64,000 bases of DNA from Galbibacter pacificus (GTDB taxonomy: Bacteria; Bacteroidota; Bacteroidia; Flavobacteriales; Flavobacteriaceae). Location of the stretch: positions 186,001 through 250,000 of the forward strand of contig NZ_JAQSVC010000007.1 in assembly GCF_029603165.1 (NCBI RefSeq), given 5' to 3'. The notes beneath the pieces are model-generated. The model saw only the letters and a list, made by a program, of their open reading frames with translations. It was not told where the DNA came from and ran no database searches. This document shows, piece by piece, positions 1 through 10,546 of the stretch; position 1 is the stretch's first letter; each line of letters begins with the position of its first letter. Both the position numbers and the translations under genes were made by a program.

Positions 1-36
1 CGCTACAACCGAAAAAAATAAACCTGGGTTCAACAA

Positions 37-66
37 AAAACCGCACTGAATTTTCAATGCGGTTTT
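37..66 (-). terminator. Terminator of the groS-groL operon
   Basis: Arms AAAACCGCA (37-45) and TGCGGTTTT (58-66) pair perfectly, with an inner TGAA/TTCA extension. Read on the minus strand the stem is followed by a T-rich run (complement of 31-40). It lies 27 bases beyond the groL stop codon, so it is a plausible intrinsic terminator. Confidence 0.8.
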
Positions 67-92
67 AGAAAGTTTTACGGAAAGTATGATTT

Positions 93-1769
<1,677 letters not shown>

Positions 1770-1819
1770 TTAACTTGTTATTAAATTTTTGTTTTAAGTT
1801 TTTGTAGCGAATTGCAAGC

Positions 1820-2098
1820 TTAAACAATTGCAAGGATATCGCTTTCACGCATAATTAGGTAGTCTGTACCTTCAAGCTTTAGTTCGGTACCTGCGTATTT
1901 CCCGTATAAAACAGTATCGCCAACTTTTACAGTTACTTTTTCGTCTTTAGTACCTGGGCCTACTGCTACCACGGTTCCCTTTTGAGGTTTCTCTTTGGCG
2001 TTGTCTGGGATAATAATTCCTGAAGCCGTTTTAGTTTCAGCTGCTAAGGGTTCTATAAGAACTCTGTCTGCAAGTGGTTTAATGTTTAACTTCGACAT
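1820..2098 (-). CDS. groS: Co-chaperonin GroES (10 kDa)
   Basis: This is the lid of the GroEL chamber. It has 92 residues, the usual length. Seen: the N-terminal [12 protein letters not shown] strand, the mobile-loop region around [19 protein letters not shown], and the C-terminal [13 protein letters not shown]. It is first in the groS-groL operon. The 180 bases upstream (2099-2283) hold no perfect TANNTTTG box on the minus strand and no CIRCE inverted repeat; there are only TGACA half-sites near 2175 and 2263. How heat induction works here cannot be read from the sequence. Confidence 0.99.
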   Translation of the reverse strand: MSKLNIKPLADRVLIEPLAAETKTASGIIIPDNAKEKPQKGTVVAVGPGTKDEKVTVKVGDTVLYGKYAGTELKLEGTDYLIMRESDILAIV

Positions 2099-2283
2099 AT
2101 TTTTTAATATTTGATTAATTAATTTTAAAATTTACTTTCAAGTATGAGGCAGAAATTATGCCATTGAAAGGAAACTGACAATTTTACTCACTTAAGTGTA
2201 TATGGTTGCATATTTTGTCGTATACGGTAGGGAAGGAAGCCATTTTTAGGGCTTTTATGACTGGTGACAGTTATTTGGACAAC

Positions 2284-2320
2284 AAAAAATGCCAGCTTAG
2301 TGACAAGCTGGCATTTTTTT
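2284..2320 (-). terminator. Strong terminator after secG
   Basis: Perfect 15-bp arms at 2284-2298 and 2305-2319 (core ATGCCAGCTT/AAGCTGGCAT) enclose the loop AGTGAC. Runs of A and T on the two sides make it work on either strand. It lies 17 bases beyond the secG stop and separates that operon from groS. Confidence 0.9.
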
Positions 2321-2336
2321 ATATGGTATTATAGTT

Positions 2337-2702
2337 TTATTGTGCTTCTGTAGTGTCTGAAGTGGTGTTGGCTGGTGCTTGTTGTTCAGCAGCAGGCAAC
2401 GTTGTGTTTGGTGCCGTATTTTCAACATCGCTGTTTTCTAGCAATTTTGAGTCGGACGTATTGTTGTTTGACATTAATGTAATGTTTGACAGCAAGATTA
2501 AAGCTACCAAAACAGTTGCCAAAGTCCAGGTGCTTTTGTCCAAGAAGTCTCCTGTTTTTTTTACACCGCCAACTATTTGGCTCCCGCCACCTCCAAAAGA
2601 AGAAGACAGCCCGCCTCCTTTAGGGTTTTGCACCATAATCACTAAAACTAACAAAAAGGCTACTATTATAATTAGCACCAAAAAAATTGAAAATGTACTC
2701 AT
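2337..2702 (-). CDS. secG: Preprotein translocase subunit SecG
   Basis: This is the small membrane subunit of the SecYEG channel. Of 121 residues, one hydrophobic helix covers about 3-23 (IFLVLIIIVAFLLVLVIMVQ) and a second about 57-77. Between them is the family loop QNPKGGGLSSSFGGGGSQIVGG. The C-terminal 40 residues are a low-complexity Asn/Thr/Ala tail, as often seen in Bacteroidota. It is last in the operon miaB, sigma-54 activator, lptE, TPR-like gene, secG, and overlaps no neighbour (7-base gap to the preceding gene). It is followed directly by a strong terminator. Confidence 0.96.
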   Translation of the reverse strand: MSTFSIFLVLIIIVAFLLVLVIMVQNPKGGGLSSSFGGGGSQIVGGVKKTGDFLDKSTWTLATVLVALILLSNITLMSNNNTSDSKLLENSDVENTAPNTTLPAAEQQAPANTTSDTTEAQ

Positions 2703-2709
2703 TTCTATA

Positions 2710-3594
2710 TCAATTACTTTCTTTTAATTTCTTTATTGCATTAATTTGGTCTGCAAAGAAACCACTTTTTTCCGGATATTTCAAACTTAAAATTTTATAT
2801 GCCTGAATTGCTTTTTTATACTTCTTTTGTTCCAGGTATACCCGGGCCAAAGTTTCGGTCATAAGTTCGCTTTTTTCAACCATGTTCCCTTTGGCTAGGT
2901 TTACTTTGCTTATTTTATCGCTAACCGGGGGTATTTTTGGGTTATTTTCTATAAATTTATCAATAAGTTTTAATTTTCCTTCAATGGAAGATTTTTTTTC
3001 TTTTTTTGTTTCCAGCGTTTTCTCTTGAGCCTGTTCGTTTCTATTTACGGGTTTGGCTGTAGAGGAAAGCTGCATCCATTCTGTGAATGAATGTGTTTCG
3101 GAGCGGTCAAATTCCAAGGGTTTCCCTAATTGTAGGTTGTTATGGTTCTTCTCCGGCTCCTCTTCATCATCAATTTGCCCGTCTTCTTTTTTTGGCTGAA
3201 ACAATTCGGGATCCATTACGGCATGGGCATTTACCTCATTAAAGTCAAAAGATGTTTTGTTGTTCCTTATAATGAGTTCTTCGGCATCTACGTTTATGGC
3301 ATACAATTCTTCATTGGCCGTTTGCAGGGTTATTTTTTTGGCAATGGCATGCTGGTTAAATTCCTTTGACGTGATGTATTCAAAAAGTATGGAACGGTCG
3401 GTGGTATATGCGGCGGTAGATTTTAGCGCTGCATTGTATTTAAAACTTTCCCCGTCTTTTAGCGCTTTTAGGTAAATGGTGCGTACCGCCTGAAAATAAG
3501 GGTACTCCTCGATAATCTTTTTAAGGGAATCGACATGTTCCTGTGAAATATTTTCAGGTTTTTGTAATAGATGAGAAAAATCAGATACATTCAT
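2710..3594 (-). CDS. TPR-like protein of the lptE-secG operon, function unknown
   Basis: A 294-residue soluble protein with no signal peptide. The last 50 residues (about 240-290) look like tetratricopeptide helices: ETLARVYLEQKKYKKAIQAY followed by KYPEKSGFFADQI. The middle (about 125-215) is charged and probably disordered. The position between lptE and secG, with a 3-base gap to lptE, recurs in flavobacterial genomes as far as I know, so it may serve envelope biogenesis, but no activity can be assigned. The N-terminus MNVSDFSHLLQKPENIS looks like a normal start. Confidence 0.85.
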   Translation of the reverse strand: MNVSDFSHLLQKPENISQEHVDSLKKIIEEYPYFQAVRTIYLKALKDGESFKYNAALKSTAAYTTDRSILFEYITSKEFNQHAIAKKITLQTANEELYAINVDAEELIIRNNKTSFDFNEVNAHAVMDPELFQPKKEDGQIDDEEEPEKNHNNLQLGKPLEFDRSETHSFTEWMQLSSTAKPVNRNEQAQEKTLETKKEKKSSIEGKLKLIDKFIENNPKIPPVSDKISKVNLAKGNMVEKSELMTETLARVYLEQKKYKKAIQAYKILSLKYPEKSGFFADQINAIKKLKESN

Positions 3595-3597
3595 GCA

Positions 3598-4089
3598 TTA
3601 CCAGTTTGCCAGGGTTTCGTTAAAAATGTCTTGCGTAATTCTTTCAAATATTTCTTCGTGCGCCGTTTGTTTTACCGTTACCAATTGTGTCGCTGCCGGA
3701 TAATCGTAAAAGAAGGAGAATTTCCTTTCAAAGTCTTCTTCCGGGTTGTCGGCATTAAAAAAGCGAACATTCACACCAATTGTAAGCCTATTCTGGGCAG
3801 CGGTCTGGTCGGCCGTGGCCGACATGGGGGAGACGCGGTAATCTGTAATTTCGCCTTCATAAATCAAATCGGCGTTCCGGTTTACCAACTGTAAATTGGT
3901 CTGGTTTACAATCAAGTCCTGTAAGGCGTTGGTAAAATCGTAATCCAGTCCCGGCTCCACAATGGGGGCTTCGTTTCTAAAAAAGTTTACCTGAAAGGTT
4001 TCTGCGGTAGTGTTTACCCCTGTAAAAGAGTATGGGCCGCAACCTTGCATTGTTATTATTGCTATAAAAAGTACAAAAATTTTTTTCAT
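3598..4089 (-). CDS. lptE: LPS-assembly lipoprotein LptE
   Basis: LptE plugs the LptD barrel that inserts lipopolysaccharide into the outer leaflet. The 163-residue protein has a lipoprotein signal MKKIFVLFIAIITMQGC, with the lipobox Cys at residue 17, followed by GPYSFTG. The Bacteroidota LptE family carries the GCGxYSFTG signature and a core like the NFFRNEAPIVEPGL segment here. It is expected in the inner leaflet of the outer membrane. It sits 77 bases downstream of the sigma-54 activator gene. LptD is not in this window. Confidence 0.9.
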   Translation of the reverse strand: MKKIFVLFIAIITMQGCGPYSFTGVNTTAETFQVNFFRNEAPIVEPGLDYDFTNALQDLIVNQTNLQLVNRNADLIYEGEITDYRVSPMSATADQTAAQNRLTIGVNVRFFNADNPEEDFERKFSFFYDYPAATQLVTVKQTAHEEIFERITQDIFNETLANW

Positions 4090-4166
4090 GTTACTGAAGC
4101 AGGGTGTTTAATTTTTTTAGTTATCAATTGATAAATTTAATTGGGTTTGCTCTTCGGGATTAATTG

Positions 4167-5438
4167 TTATAAATCATATTGTTTGATTTTCCGGTAAAGT
4201 GTGCGTTCGGAAATTCCCAGTTCGGTAGCTGCCGCTTTTCTTTTCCCTTTATTGCGCTCCAAAGCCTTTTTTATTAATTCTAATTCTTTATCGTGCAGGG
4301 AAAGGGTTTCTTCTTCCTCGATTTCTTCGGCAAAATGGTATTTATCTTCAACAACGGGTGGTTGCGGATTGCTGCTTTTTTGGTGTTCTATTTGAAGGAT
4401 TTCCATGGCATCTTCCTCGTCGGCCTGCTCGTAATCTATTTCGCTTTCGTTTCCGTAGATTTTATTGATGAGCGTTTTGTTTTCCTGTTGCACCTTCTCT
4501 CCGTTATTGCCATCTTTCATTAATTCCAGGGTGAGTTTTTTTAGGTCGTTGAGGTCGCCTTTCATATCAAAAAGGATTTTGTACAAAATTTCCCTTTCAC
4601 TGCTAAAGTCGCTTTCCGATTTCTGGTTTTTTATAACAGCGGGTAGGTTGCTCCCTGCATCGGGCAGGTAACTGCGGAGCGTTTCGTACGTAATGCTCCT
4701 GTTTTGTTCCAGAACGGAAATTTGCTCGGCAATATTGCGTAGCTGACGCACATTTCCGGACCATCTGTATTTGTTTAGCAGTTTAACGGCATCGTCTTCC
4801 AGGCGGATTGTGGGCATTTTGTATTTCTGCGCAAAATCTGAAGCGAATTTCCTGAATAATAAATGAATGTCGTCTTTGCGCTCGCGAAGGGGTGGCAAGT
4901 GTATTTCAACGGTACTTAAACGGTAATATAGGTCTTCGCGAAATTTTTCTTTCTCAATGGCTTCAAACATGTTGATGTTGGTAGCGGCTACAATCCTGAC
5001 ATCTGTTTTTTGAACTTTTGAAGAACCTACTTTTAGGAATTCCCCATTCTCCAAAACCCTGAGCAAACGTACTTGGGTGGTTAACGGAAGCTCGCCCACT
5101 TCGTCTAAAAAAATAGTACCGCCATTGGCTTCTTCAAAATAACCGCTCCGTGTTTGTGTGGCTCCTGTAAACGCCCCTTTTTCGTGCCCGAATAATTCAG
5201 AATCTATGGTTCCTTCGGGAATGGCGCCACAGTTTACGGCAATAAATTTCCCGTGTTTTCTGTGCGATAGGGAATGGATTATTTTGGGCAAAGCCTCTTT
5301 TCCAACCCCACTTTCCCCGGTGATGAGCACCGAAATGTCTGTTGGAGCCACCTGAATGGCCTTTTCGATGGCACGATTTAGTTTGATGTCGTTGCCAATA
5401 ATGCCAAAACGTTGTTTGATAGCCTGGACGCTTTCCAT
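4167..5438 (-). CDS. Sigma-54 dependent transcriptional activator without receiver domain
   Basis: An enhancer-binding protein of 423 residues that begins almost directly with its AAA+ domain. Seen: Walker A GESGVGKE (41-48), the sigma-54 contact loop GAFTGA (88-93), Walker B GGTIFLDE (106-113), and an arginine-finger region near FREDLYYRLS. The C-terminus is a Fis-type helix-turn-helix (LIKKALERNKGKRKAAATEL to ERTLYRKIKQYDL). A 100-residue acidic linker, about 275-375, lies between them. There is no N-terminal receiver, GAF or PAS domain, so how it is signalled is unknown. It lies 30 bases downstream of miaB in a core operon. The family is certain; the targets are not known. Confidence 0.95.
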   Translation of the reverse strand: MESVQAIKQRFGIIGNDIKLNRAIEKAIQVAPTDISVLITGESGVGKEALPKIIHSLSHRKHGKFIAVNCGAIPEGTIDSELFGHEKGAFTGATQTRSGYFEEANGGTIFLDEVGELPLTTQVRLLRVLENGEFLKVGSSKVQKTDVRIVAATNINMFEAIEKEKFREDLYYRLSTVEIHLPPLRERKDDIHLLFRKFASDFAQKYKMPTIRLEDDAVKLLNKYRWSGNVRQLRNIAEQISVLEQNRSITYETLRSYLPDAGSNLPAVIKNQKSESDFSSEREILYKILFDMKGDLNDLKKLTLELMKDGNNGEKVQQENKTLINKIYGNESEIDYEQADEEDAMEILQIEHQKSSNPQPPVVEDKYHFAEEIEEEETLSLHDKELELIKKALERNKGKRKAAATELGISERTLYRKIKQYDL

Positions 5439-5468
5439 GTTTTATCTTGTTTTGTTGAGGATTTCCTG

Positions 5469-6914
5469 TTAATTGTTTTCAGAATATCCAACGGCTTCGC
5501 CAATTAGCGTTGCCGCGGTACATTCGTTTATCTTAACGTTGACAAATTCTCCTATTTTATAGCTTTCTTTTGGGAAAACAACTACAGTATTTTGCGTATT
5601 TCTCCCCATCCAGTGTGCATTAGATTTTTTTGAAGTCCCTTCAATAAGAACTTCTTCTGTTTTGCCTATATGCTGTTGTGTACGGTACAGCGCGTGTTTT
5701 TGCTGAAGATTGATAATTTCTGTCAATCGTCGTTTTTTAACTTCCCCTGGAACGTCATCTTCCATTTTTCTTTCGGCTAAAGTCCCCGGGCGTTCCGAAT
5801 AGGCAAACATAAAGCCGAAATCGTATTTTACATATTCCATCAGCGATAAGGTATCTTGATGGTCTTCTTCTGTTTCGGTAGGGAATCCGGCAATCATATC
5901 CTGTGAAATGGCACAATCGGGAATAATGTTACGGATGTTGTCGATGAGTTCAAAATATTCTTCGCGGGTATGAAGCCTGTTCATTTCCTTTAAAATCCGG
6001 TTGCTGCCGCTTTGCACCGGAAGGTGAATGTATTTACAGATATTGTTGTGTTTCGCCATGGTTTCAATAACGTCCAAAGTCATGTCCTGTGGATTGGAAG
6101 TTGAAAAACGGATGCGCATTTTAGGTTGTGTTTCGGCAACCAATGCCAATAGACCGGAAAAATTTACGGCCGTGGCTTTTTGCATATCGGTAGCCTTGTC
6201 GTAATCTTTTTTAAGCCCGCCTCCATACCATAAATAGCTGTCTACGTTTTGCCCTAAAAGTGTTATTTCTTTAAAGCCCCTGTCCCAAAGATCGTTTACT
6301 TCGTCTAAAATTGATTGCGGGTCGCGGCTTCGTTCTCTTCCTCTAGTAAAAGGCACAACACAAAACGTGCACATATTGTCGCAACCGCGTGTAATGGAAA
6401 CAAAGGCGCTTACGCCGTTGCTGTTTAAACGCACCGGGGCAACGTCGCCATAGGTTTCTTCTTTAGAAAGGATAACGTTTACGGCATTTCTTCCTTCGTC
6501 TATTTCCTGTACTAAATTGGGGAGGTCTTTGTAGGCATCGGGCCCCACGACCATATCTACAATTTTTTCTTCTTCGAGAAACTTGCTTTTTAGCCGTTCT
6601 GCCATACAGCCCAACACGCCAACTTTCATTTTTGGGTTAATGCGCTTTACGGCATTAAATTTCTCCAAGCGCTTGCGGACGGTTTGTTCGGCCTTGTCCC
6701 GAATGGAACATGTGTTTACCAAAACCAAATCGGCTTCTTCCATTTGCTGGGTTGTATTAAACCCTTCTTTGGCAAGAATGGAAGCTACAATTTCGCTATC
6801 TGAAAAATTCATCTGGCAACCGTAACTCTCTATATAAAGTTTGCGGTTGTTTGCCTTGTTTTGTTCTAGGACCAAACTGTTCCCTTGTTGTTTTTCGTCA
6901 ATGATCTTCTCCAT
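5469..6914 (-). CDS. miaB: tRNA-2-methylthio-N6-isopentenyladenosine synthase MiaB
   Basis: A radical-SAM methylthiotransferase that converts i6A37 to ms2i6A37 in tRNAs. Of 481 residues, the N-terminal UPF0004 domain carries the auxiliary-cluster cysteines C33 (YGCQMN), C69 and C103. The radical-SAM motif CxxxCxxC is C178, C182, C185 (GCDNMCTFC), followed by [10 protein letters not shown], which is typical of MiaB rather than MtaB or RimO. A TRAM domain ends the protein (about 410-475). It is first in its operon, with a clear -7 box 28 bases upstream and a palindrome on the -33 region. Confidence 0.97.
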   Translation of the reverse strand: MEKIIDEKQQGNSLVLEQNKANNRKLYIESYGCQMNFSDSEIVASILAKEGFNTTQQMEEADLVLVNTCSIRDKAEQTVRKRLEKFNAVKRINPKMKVGVLGCMAERLKSKFLEEEKIVDMVVGPDAYKDLPNLVQEIDEGRNAVNVILSKEETYGDVAPVRLNSNGVSAFVSITRGCDNMCTFCVVPFTRGRERSRDPQSILDEVNDLWDRGFKEITLLGQNVDSYLWYGGGLKKDYDKATDMQKATAVNFSGLLALVAETQPKMRIRFSTSNPQDMTLDVIETMAKHNNICKYIHLPVQSGSNRILKEMNRLHTREEYFELIDNIRNIIPDCAISQDMIAGFPTETEEDHQDTLSLMEYVKYDFGFMFAYSERPGTLAERKMEDDVPGEVKKRRLTEIINLQQKHALYRTQQHIGKTEEVLIEGTSKKSNAHWMGRNTQNTVVVFPKESYKIGEFVNVKINECTAATLIGEAVGYSENN

Positions 6915-6941
6915 TGTATCCTTAAAAAATCAATTTGTGTG

Positions 6942-6980
6942 CAAAGATATGATTAAAATTATTCTAGTGACAAATTGTCA
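6942..6980 (-). promoter_or_regulatory. miaB promoter with 13-bp palindrome
   Basis: On the minus strand TATCTTTG (6949 to 6942) matches the Bacteroidota -7 consensus TANNTTTG exactly. A TTG (-33) lies 21 bases further upstream and is part of the palindrome TGACAAATTGTCA (6968-6980). The miaB start codon is 28 bases from the -7 box. The palindrome overlapping the -33 box suggests a repressor site; its protein is unknown. Confidence 0.65.
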
Positions 6981-7069
6981 GCGTAATTTTAACGCAACTT
7001 TTCAATGAATTCAATTTAAAAAAACGGTCATTTTTATCTGTGTTTTCTTAGTTATATGATGAAAAAACC

Positions 7070-7077
7070 TATTTTTG
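7070..7077 (+). promoter_or_regulatory. -7 promoter box of the 7.1 kb membrane protein gene
   Basis: TATTTTTG matches TANNTTTG exactly and ends 31 bases before the ATG at 7109. No good TTG -33 box was found at the expected distance. Confidence 0.5.
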
Positions 7078-7108
7078 GGCAATAAACCATCAAAAAAAAC
7101 AAACATTA

Positions 7109-7879
7109 ATGAACTTTTCTTCCGTACTATCAAGGATAGAGCGTAACAATCCGCTAGATTTTGGAAATATATTCAGCAAATCAATAGACCTTTTTAAAAA
7201 AACATGGGGTCAAGGCGTGCTTTTGGTTGTAGCAACCATTATTTTAATGATCCCAGCTATGATTATTCTGTATATCCCTATTATTGGGGCGGCCGTTGTG
7301 GGCTCGAACAATCCCGAAATGCAAGCAGGAAATGTTTCTCCCTGGACCATGCTCCCTTTCTTTTTATTGCTAATCCCGGTTATGTTGGTTATGCAAACCG
7401 GCATGCTTGGCTTAATGGCGGGTTATTATAAAATGGTGCACAAAAGGGACATGGATATGGAAACGCCCACGGGTGATATGTTTGTATTTCTTAAGGGTGT
7501 ATATTTAAAAAAATTGTTCACACTTTCTTTTTTTAGTATTGGCATAGCTTTGTTGGCCACTTTGTTGTGTTATTTCCCCGTTATATACGTATCGGTGCCA
7601 TTGGCATTTGTTTCGGTAGTATTTGCTTTTAATCCGGAATTATCCCCGAAGGAAATTATTAAGCTTTGCTTTAAACTGGGCAATAAAAAATGGTTGATTT
7701 CTTTTGGATTGATATTTATAAGTGGCTTTTTGGCTCAGCTGGTCGGGATGCTCCTATGCGGAATAGGTATCTTCTTTACGGCATCGTTTGCATATTTGCC
7801 GGTTTATCAGGTCTACAAAGAAACTGTAGGTTTTGAAGACGAAGACGAAATTGGGCAAATAGGAATCTCCGAGGTTTAA
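7109..7879 (+). CDS. Multi-pass inner-membrane protein, function unknown
   Basis: A 256-residue protein with an N-terminal cytosolic helix (NPLDFGNIFSKSIDLFKKTW). It has four to five hydrophobic segments, at about 35-57, 75-100, 130-175 and 195-230. The layout, an amphipathic stretch followed by paired helices with YKMVHKRDMDMETPTGDMF between them, resembles the DUF975/GtrA-like group of small integral proteins found before topA in flavobacteria, but I do not recognise a named family. The C-terminus is short and acidic. It stands alone between the divergent miaB promoter and topA. Confidence 0.85.
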   Translation: MNFSSVLSRIERNNPLDFGNIFSKSIDLFKKTWGQGVLLVVATIILMIPAMIILYIPIIGAAVVGSNNPEMQAGNVSPWTMLPFFLLLIPVMLVMQTGMLGLMAGYYKMVHKRDMDMETPTGDMFVFLKGVYLKKLFTLSFFSIGIALLATLLCYFPVIYVSVPLAFVSVVFAFNPELSPKEIIKLCFKLGNKKWLISFGLIFISGFLAQLVGMLLCGIGIFFTASFAYLPVYQVYKETVGFEDEDEIGQIGISEV

Positions 7880-8003
7880 CCCTCTTTTGCATGCTTATTT
7901 GTACAGCTTGATTTATTGTAAATAAAAAGCGACATCATAATACATAAGGTGCTATTGACCTCTTTTTAAAGATGTTTTTATGTCCTTTAAAGTGTGCTTT
8001 GTA

Positions 8004-8032
8004 TTGCAAATTAAAAATTCTGTATACTTTTG
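8004..8032 (+). promoter_or_regulatory. topA promoter
   Basis: TTG (8004-8006), an 18-base spacer and TACTTTTG (8025-8032) fit the Bacteroidota -33/-7 pattern. Transcription would start near 8038-8040, about 13 bases before the ATG at 8052. This argues against the longer in-frame reading that begins at 7980, upstream of the promoter. Confidence 0.7.
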
Positions 8033-8051
8033 TACTCTTAAAAAATGGCTT

Positions 8052-10541
8052 ATGGCAAAGAATTTGGTTATCGTTGAGTCTCCTGCTAAAGCGAAAACTA
8101 TCGAGAAATTTCTTGGAAAAGATTATAAGGTAGCTTCGAGTTTTGGGCATATAGCAGACCTTCCTTCAAAAGAATTAGGAGTAGATGTAGAAAAGGATTT
8201 TAAGCCTAAATACATTGTTTCTTCTGATAAGAAATCGGTTGTAAAAAAATTGAAAGACCTTGTTAAAGGTGTTGAAACAGTTTGGCTGGCAAGTGATGAA
8301 GATCGGGAAGGAGAGGCTATTGCATGGCATTTGGCAGAAGAACTTAAATTGGATAAAGACAAAACCAAACGGATTGTTTTCAACTCCATTACCAAAAACG
8401 CTATCCAGAAAGCTATTGAAAACCCCCGCTCCATAGATTACAATCTTGTAAATGCCCAGCAGGCAAGAAGGGTCTTGGATAGGCTGGTGGGTTACGAGCT
8501 GTCTCCCGTTCTCTGGAAAAAAATTAAAACGGGACTTTCGGCAGGGCGCGTACAATCGGTTTCCGTACGCCTTATTGTAGAAAGGGAACGCGAGATAAAA
8601 GAATTTACCCCCGAGGCATCCTTTAGGATTGTCGCCGAGTTTAAAAATGAAGAAGGAAAAACGTTTAAGGCAAGACTTGGCAAAACATTTAAGACAAAGG
8701 AAGAAGCCAAAGCTTTTTTAGACAATAATATAGGTGCCCGCTTTAAAATTGCCGATCTGGATACAAAACCGGCAAAGAAAAGTCCGGCGGCACCGTTTAC
8801 AACATCAACGCTTCAGCAGGAAGCATCAAGGAAACTTTATTTTTCGGTAGCCAAGACCATGAACATGGCCCAGCGTTTGTATGAAGCTGGACTTATAACT
8901 TATATGAGGACCGATAGTGTAAACCTTTCCGGCGAAGCTATTGAAGCGGCTAAAAACGAAATTGTAAAATCATACGGGGAAGAATTTAGTAAACCAAGAA
9001 ATTATTCCAATAAATCCAAAGGGGCGCAAGAGGCTCACGAAGCAATACGCCCAACAGACATGTCACGCCACAGGGTTCAAATAGAGCGCGACCAAGCACG
9101 TTTGTATGAGTTGATATGGAAACGCACACTGGCTTCCCAAATGAGCGATGCCAAATTGGAACGTACCAATGTAAAAATAGAGGCAGATAAGCATGGCGAA
9201 CTTTTTACCGCCAACGGGGAGGTTTTAAAGTTTGAAGGTTTCCTAAAAGTTTATCTGGAAGGTACCGATGAAGAAGATGAAGAACAAGCAGGAATGTTGC
9301 CAGCCCTAAAAGTTGGTGAAAATGTATACGAAAATTACATAACCGCAACCGAACGTTTTACAAGGCCCCCGTACAGGTATACAGAAGCATCATTGGTGAA
9401 AAAATTAGAAGAATTGGGTATTGGGCGTCCATCTACATATGCGCCAACCATTTCTACCATTCAAAATCGTGGATATGTAGATAGAGGTACAATTGATGGA
9501 GAAGAACGCAAGTATCTTCAGTATACATTAGAAAATAGTAAAGTCAAAGAAGAAACGCTTACCGAAAATGTGGGCTCGGATAAAGGGAAATTGGTGCCAA
9601 CGGATATTGGAATGATTGTAAACGACTTCTTGGTAAACCATTTTGCGGGAATTCTTGATTACAACTTTACGGCAAAGGTCGAACAAAGTTTCGATGATAT
9701 TGCTTCTGGGGAAGAAGATTGGACACAAATGATTGAATCGTTTTATAAAGATTTTCACCCCAATGTAATAGATGTGGAAGAAAATGCCGAAAGGGAAAGT
9801 GGAGAGCGCATTTTGGGGAAAGATCCAAGTACCGGTCGCCAGTTGAGCGTGCGTTTAGGGCGTTTTGGGCCAATGGCTCAAATAGGGACCGCCGATGAAG
9901 AAGAAAAGCCAAAGTTTGCAAGTTTATTGCCAGATCAGTCCATAGATACCATTTCTTATGAAGAAGCGTTGGACCTGTTTAAACTTCCGCGCAAGTTAGG
10001 GGTTTACGAAGGCGATGAGGTTGAAGTAAACGTAGGGCGTTTTGGTCCGTATGTGCGCTTTGGAAAGAATTTTGTTTCGCTCGAAAAAGGAGAAGACGTT
10101 TTTGATGTCGATATGGATCGTGCCAAGGAACTTATCTCTCAAAAGAAAAAAGCCGATGCGCCAATTGCAAGCTATAAAGGAAAAGAAGTTACCAAAGGAA
10201 AAGGGCGTTTTGGACCGTTTATAAAATGGGATGGAATGTTTGTCAACGTTAATAAAAAGTATGACTTTGACAACCTTTCCCAACAGGATATCGAGGAACT
10301 TATTGAAGACAAGCTTAAAAAAGAGCGCGAAAAAGTAATTCAGAACTGGGAAGAAGAAGGTATAAGGATAGAAAAAGCCCGTTGGGGGCGTTTTAACCTT
10401 ATTAAAGGGAAAACCAAAATAGAACTTTCCAAAGATACCGACGTAGCAAGCTTAAGTCTGGATCAGGTCAAGGAAATGATCGAGAAAAAGGCCCCGAAGA
10501 AAAAAACGGCAACAAAAAAGAAAGCTAAAACAAAAAAATAA
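8052..10541 (+). CDS. topA: DNA topoisomerase I
   Basis: A type IA topoisomerase that relaxes negative supercoils. Start at 8052 (MAKNLVIVESPAKAKTIEKF), giving 829 residues; the in-frame extension to 7980 precedes the promoter and has no family similarity. Seen: the Toprim domain with E9 and DEDREGE (82-88), and the catalytic Tyr284 in LITYMRTDS. The C-terminal repeats lack zinc fingers: RLGRFGPMAQIG, VNVGRFGPYVRFG and GKGRFGPFIKWDG belong to the short topoisomerase C-terminal repeat family. The tail is lysine-rich (APKKKTATKKKAKTKK). The arginase-like gene begins 5 bases after the stop and is probably cotranscribed. Confidence 0.98.
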   Translation: MAKNLVIVESPAKAKTIEKFLGKDYKVASSFGHIADLPSKELGVDVEKDFKPKYIVSSDKKSVVKKLKDLVKGVETVWLASDEDREGEAIAWHLAEELKLDKDKTKRIVFNSITKNAIQKAIENPRSIDYNLVNAQQARRVLDRLVGYELSPVLWKKIKTGLSAGRVQSVSVRLIVEREREIKEFTPEASFRIVAEFKNEEGKTFKARLGKTFKTKEEAKAFLDNNIGARFKIADLDTKPAKKSPAAPFTTSTLQQEASRKLYFSVAKTMNMAQRLYEAGLITYMRTDSVNLSGEAIEAAKNEIVKSYGEEFSKPRNYSNKSKGAQEAHEAIRPTDMSRHRVQIERDQARLYELIWKRTLASQMSDAKLERTNVKIEADKHGELFTANGEVLKFEGFLKVYLEGTDEEDEEQAGMLPALKVGENVYENYITATERFTRPPYRYTEASLVKKLEELGIGRPSTYAPTISTIQNRGYVDRGTIDGEERKYLQYTLENSKVKEETLTENVGSDKGKLVPTDIGMIVNDFLVNHFAGILDYNFTAKVEQSFDDIASGEEDWTQMIESFYKDFHPNVIDVEENAERESGERILGKDPSTGRQLSVRLGRFGPMAQIGTADEEEKPKFASLLPDQSIDTISYEEALDLFKLPRKLGVYEGDEVEVNVGRFGPYVRFGKNFVSLEKGEDVFDVDMDRAKELISQKKKADAPIASYKGKEVTKGKGRFGPFIKWDGMFVNVNKKYDFDNLSQQDIEELIEDKLKKEREKVIQNWEEEGIRIEKARWGRFNLIKGKTKIELSKDTDVASLSLDQVKEMIEKKAPKKKTATKKKAKTKK

Positions 10542-10546
10542 AATAG

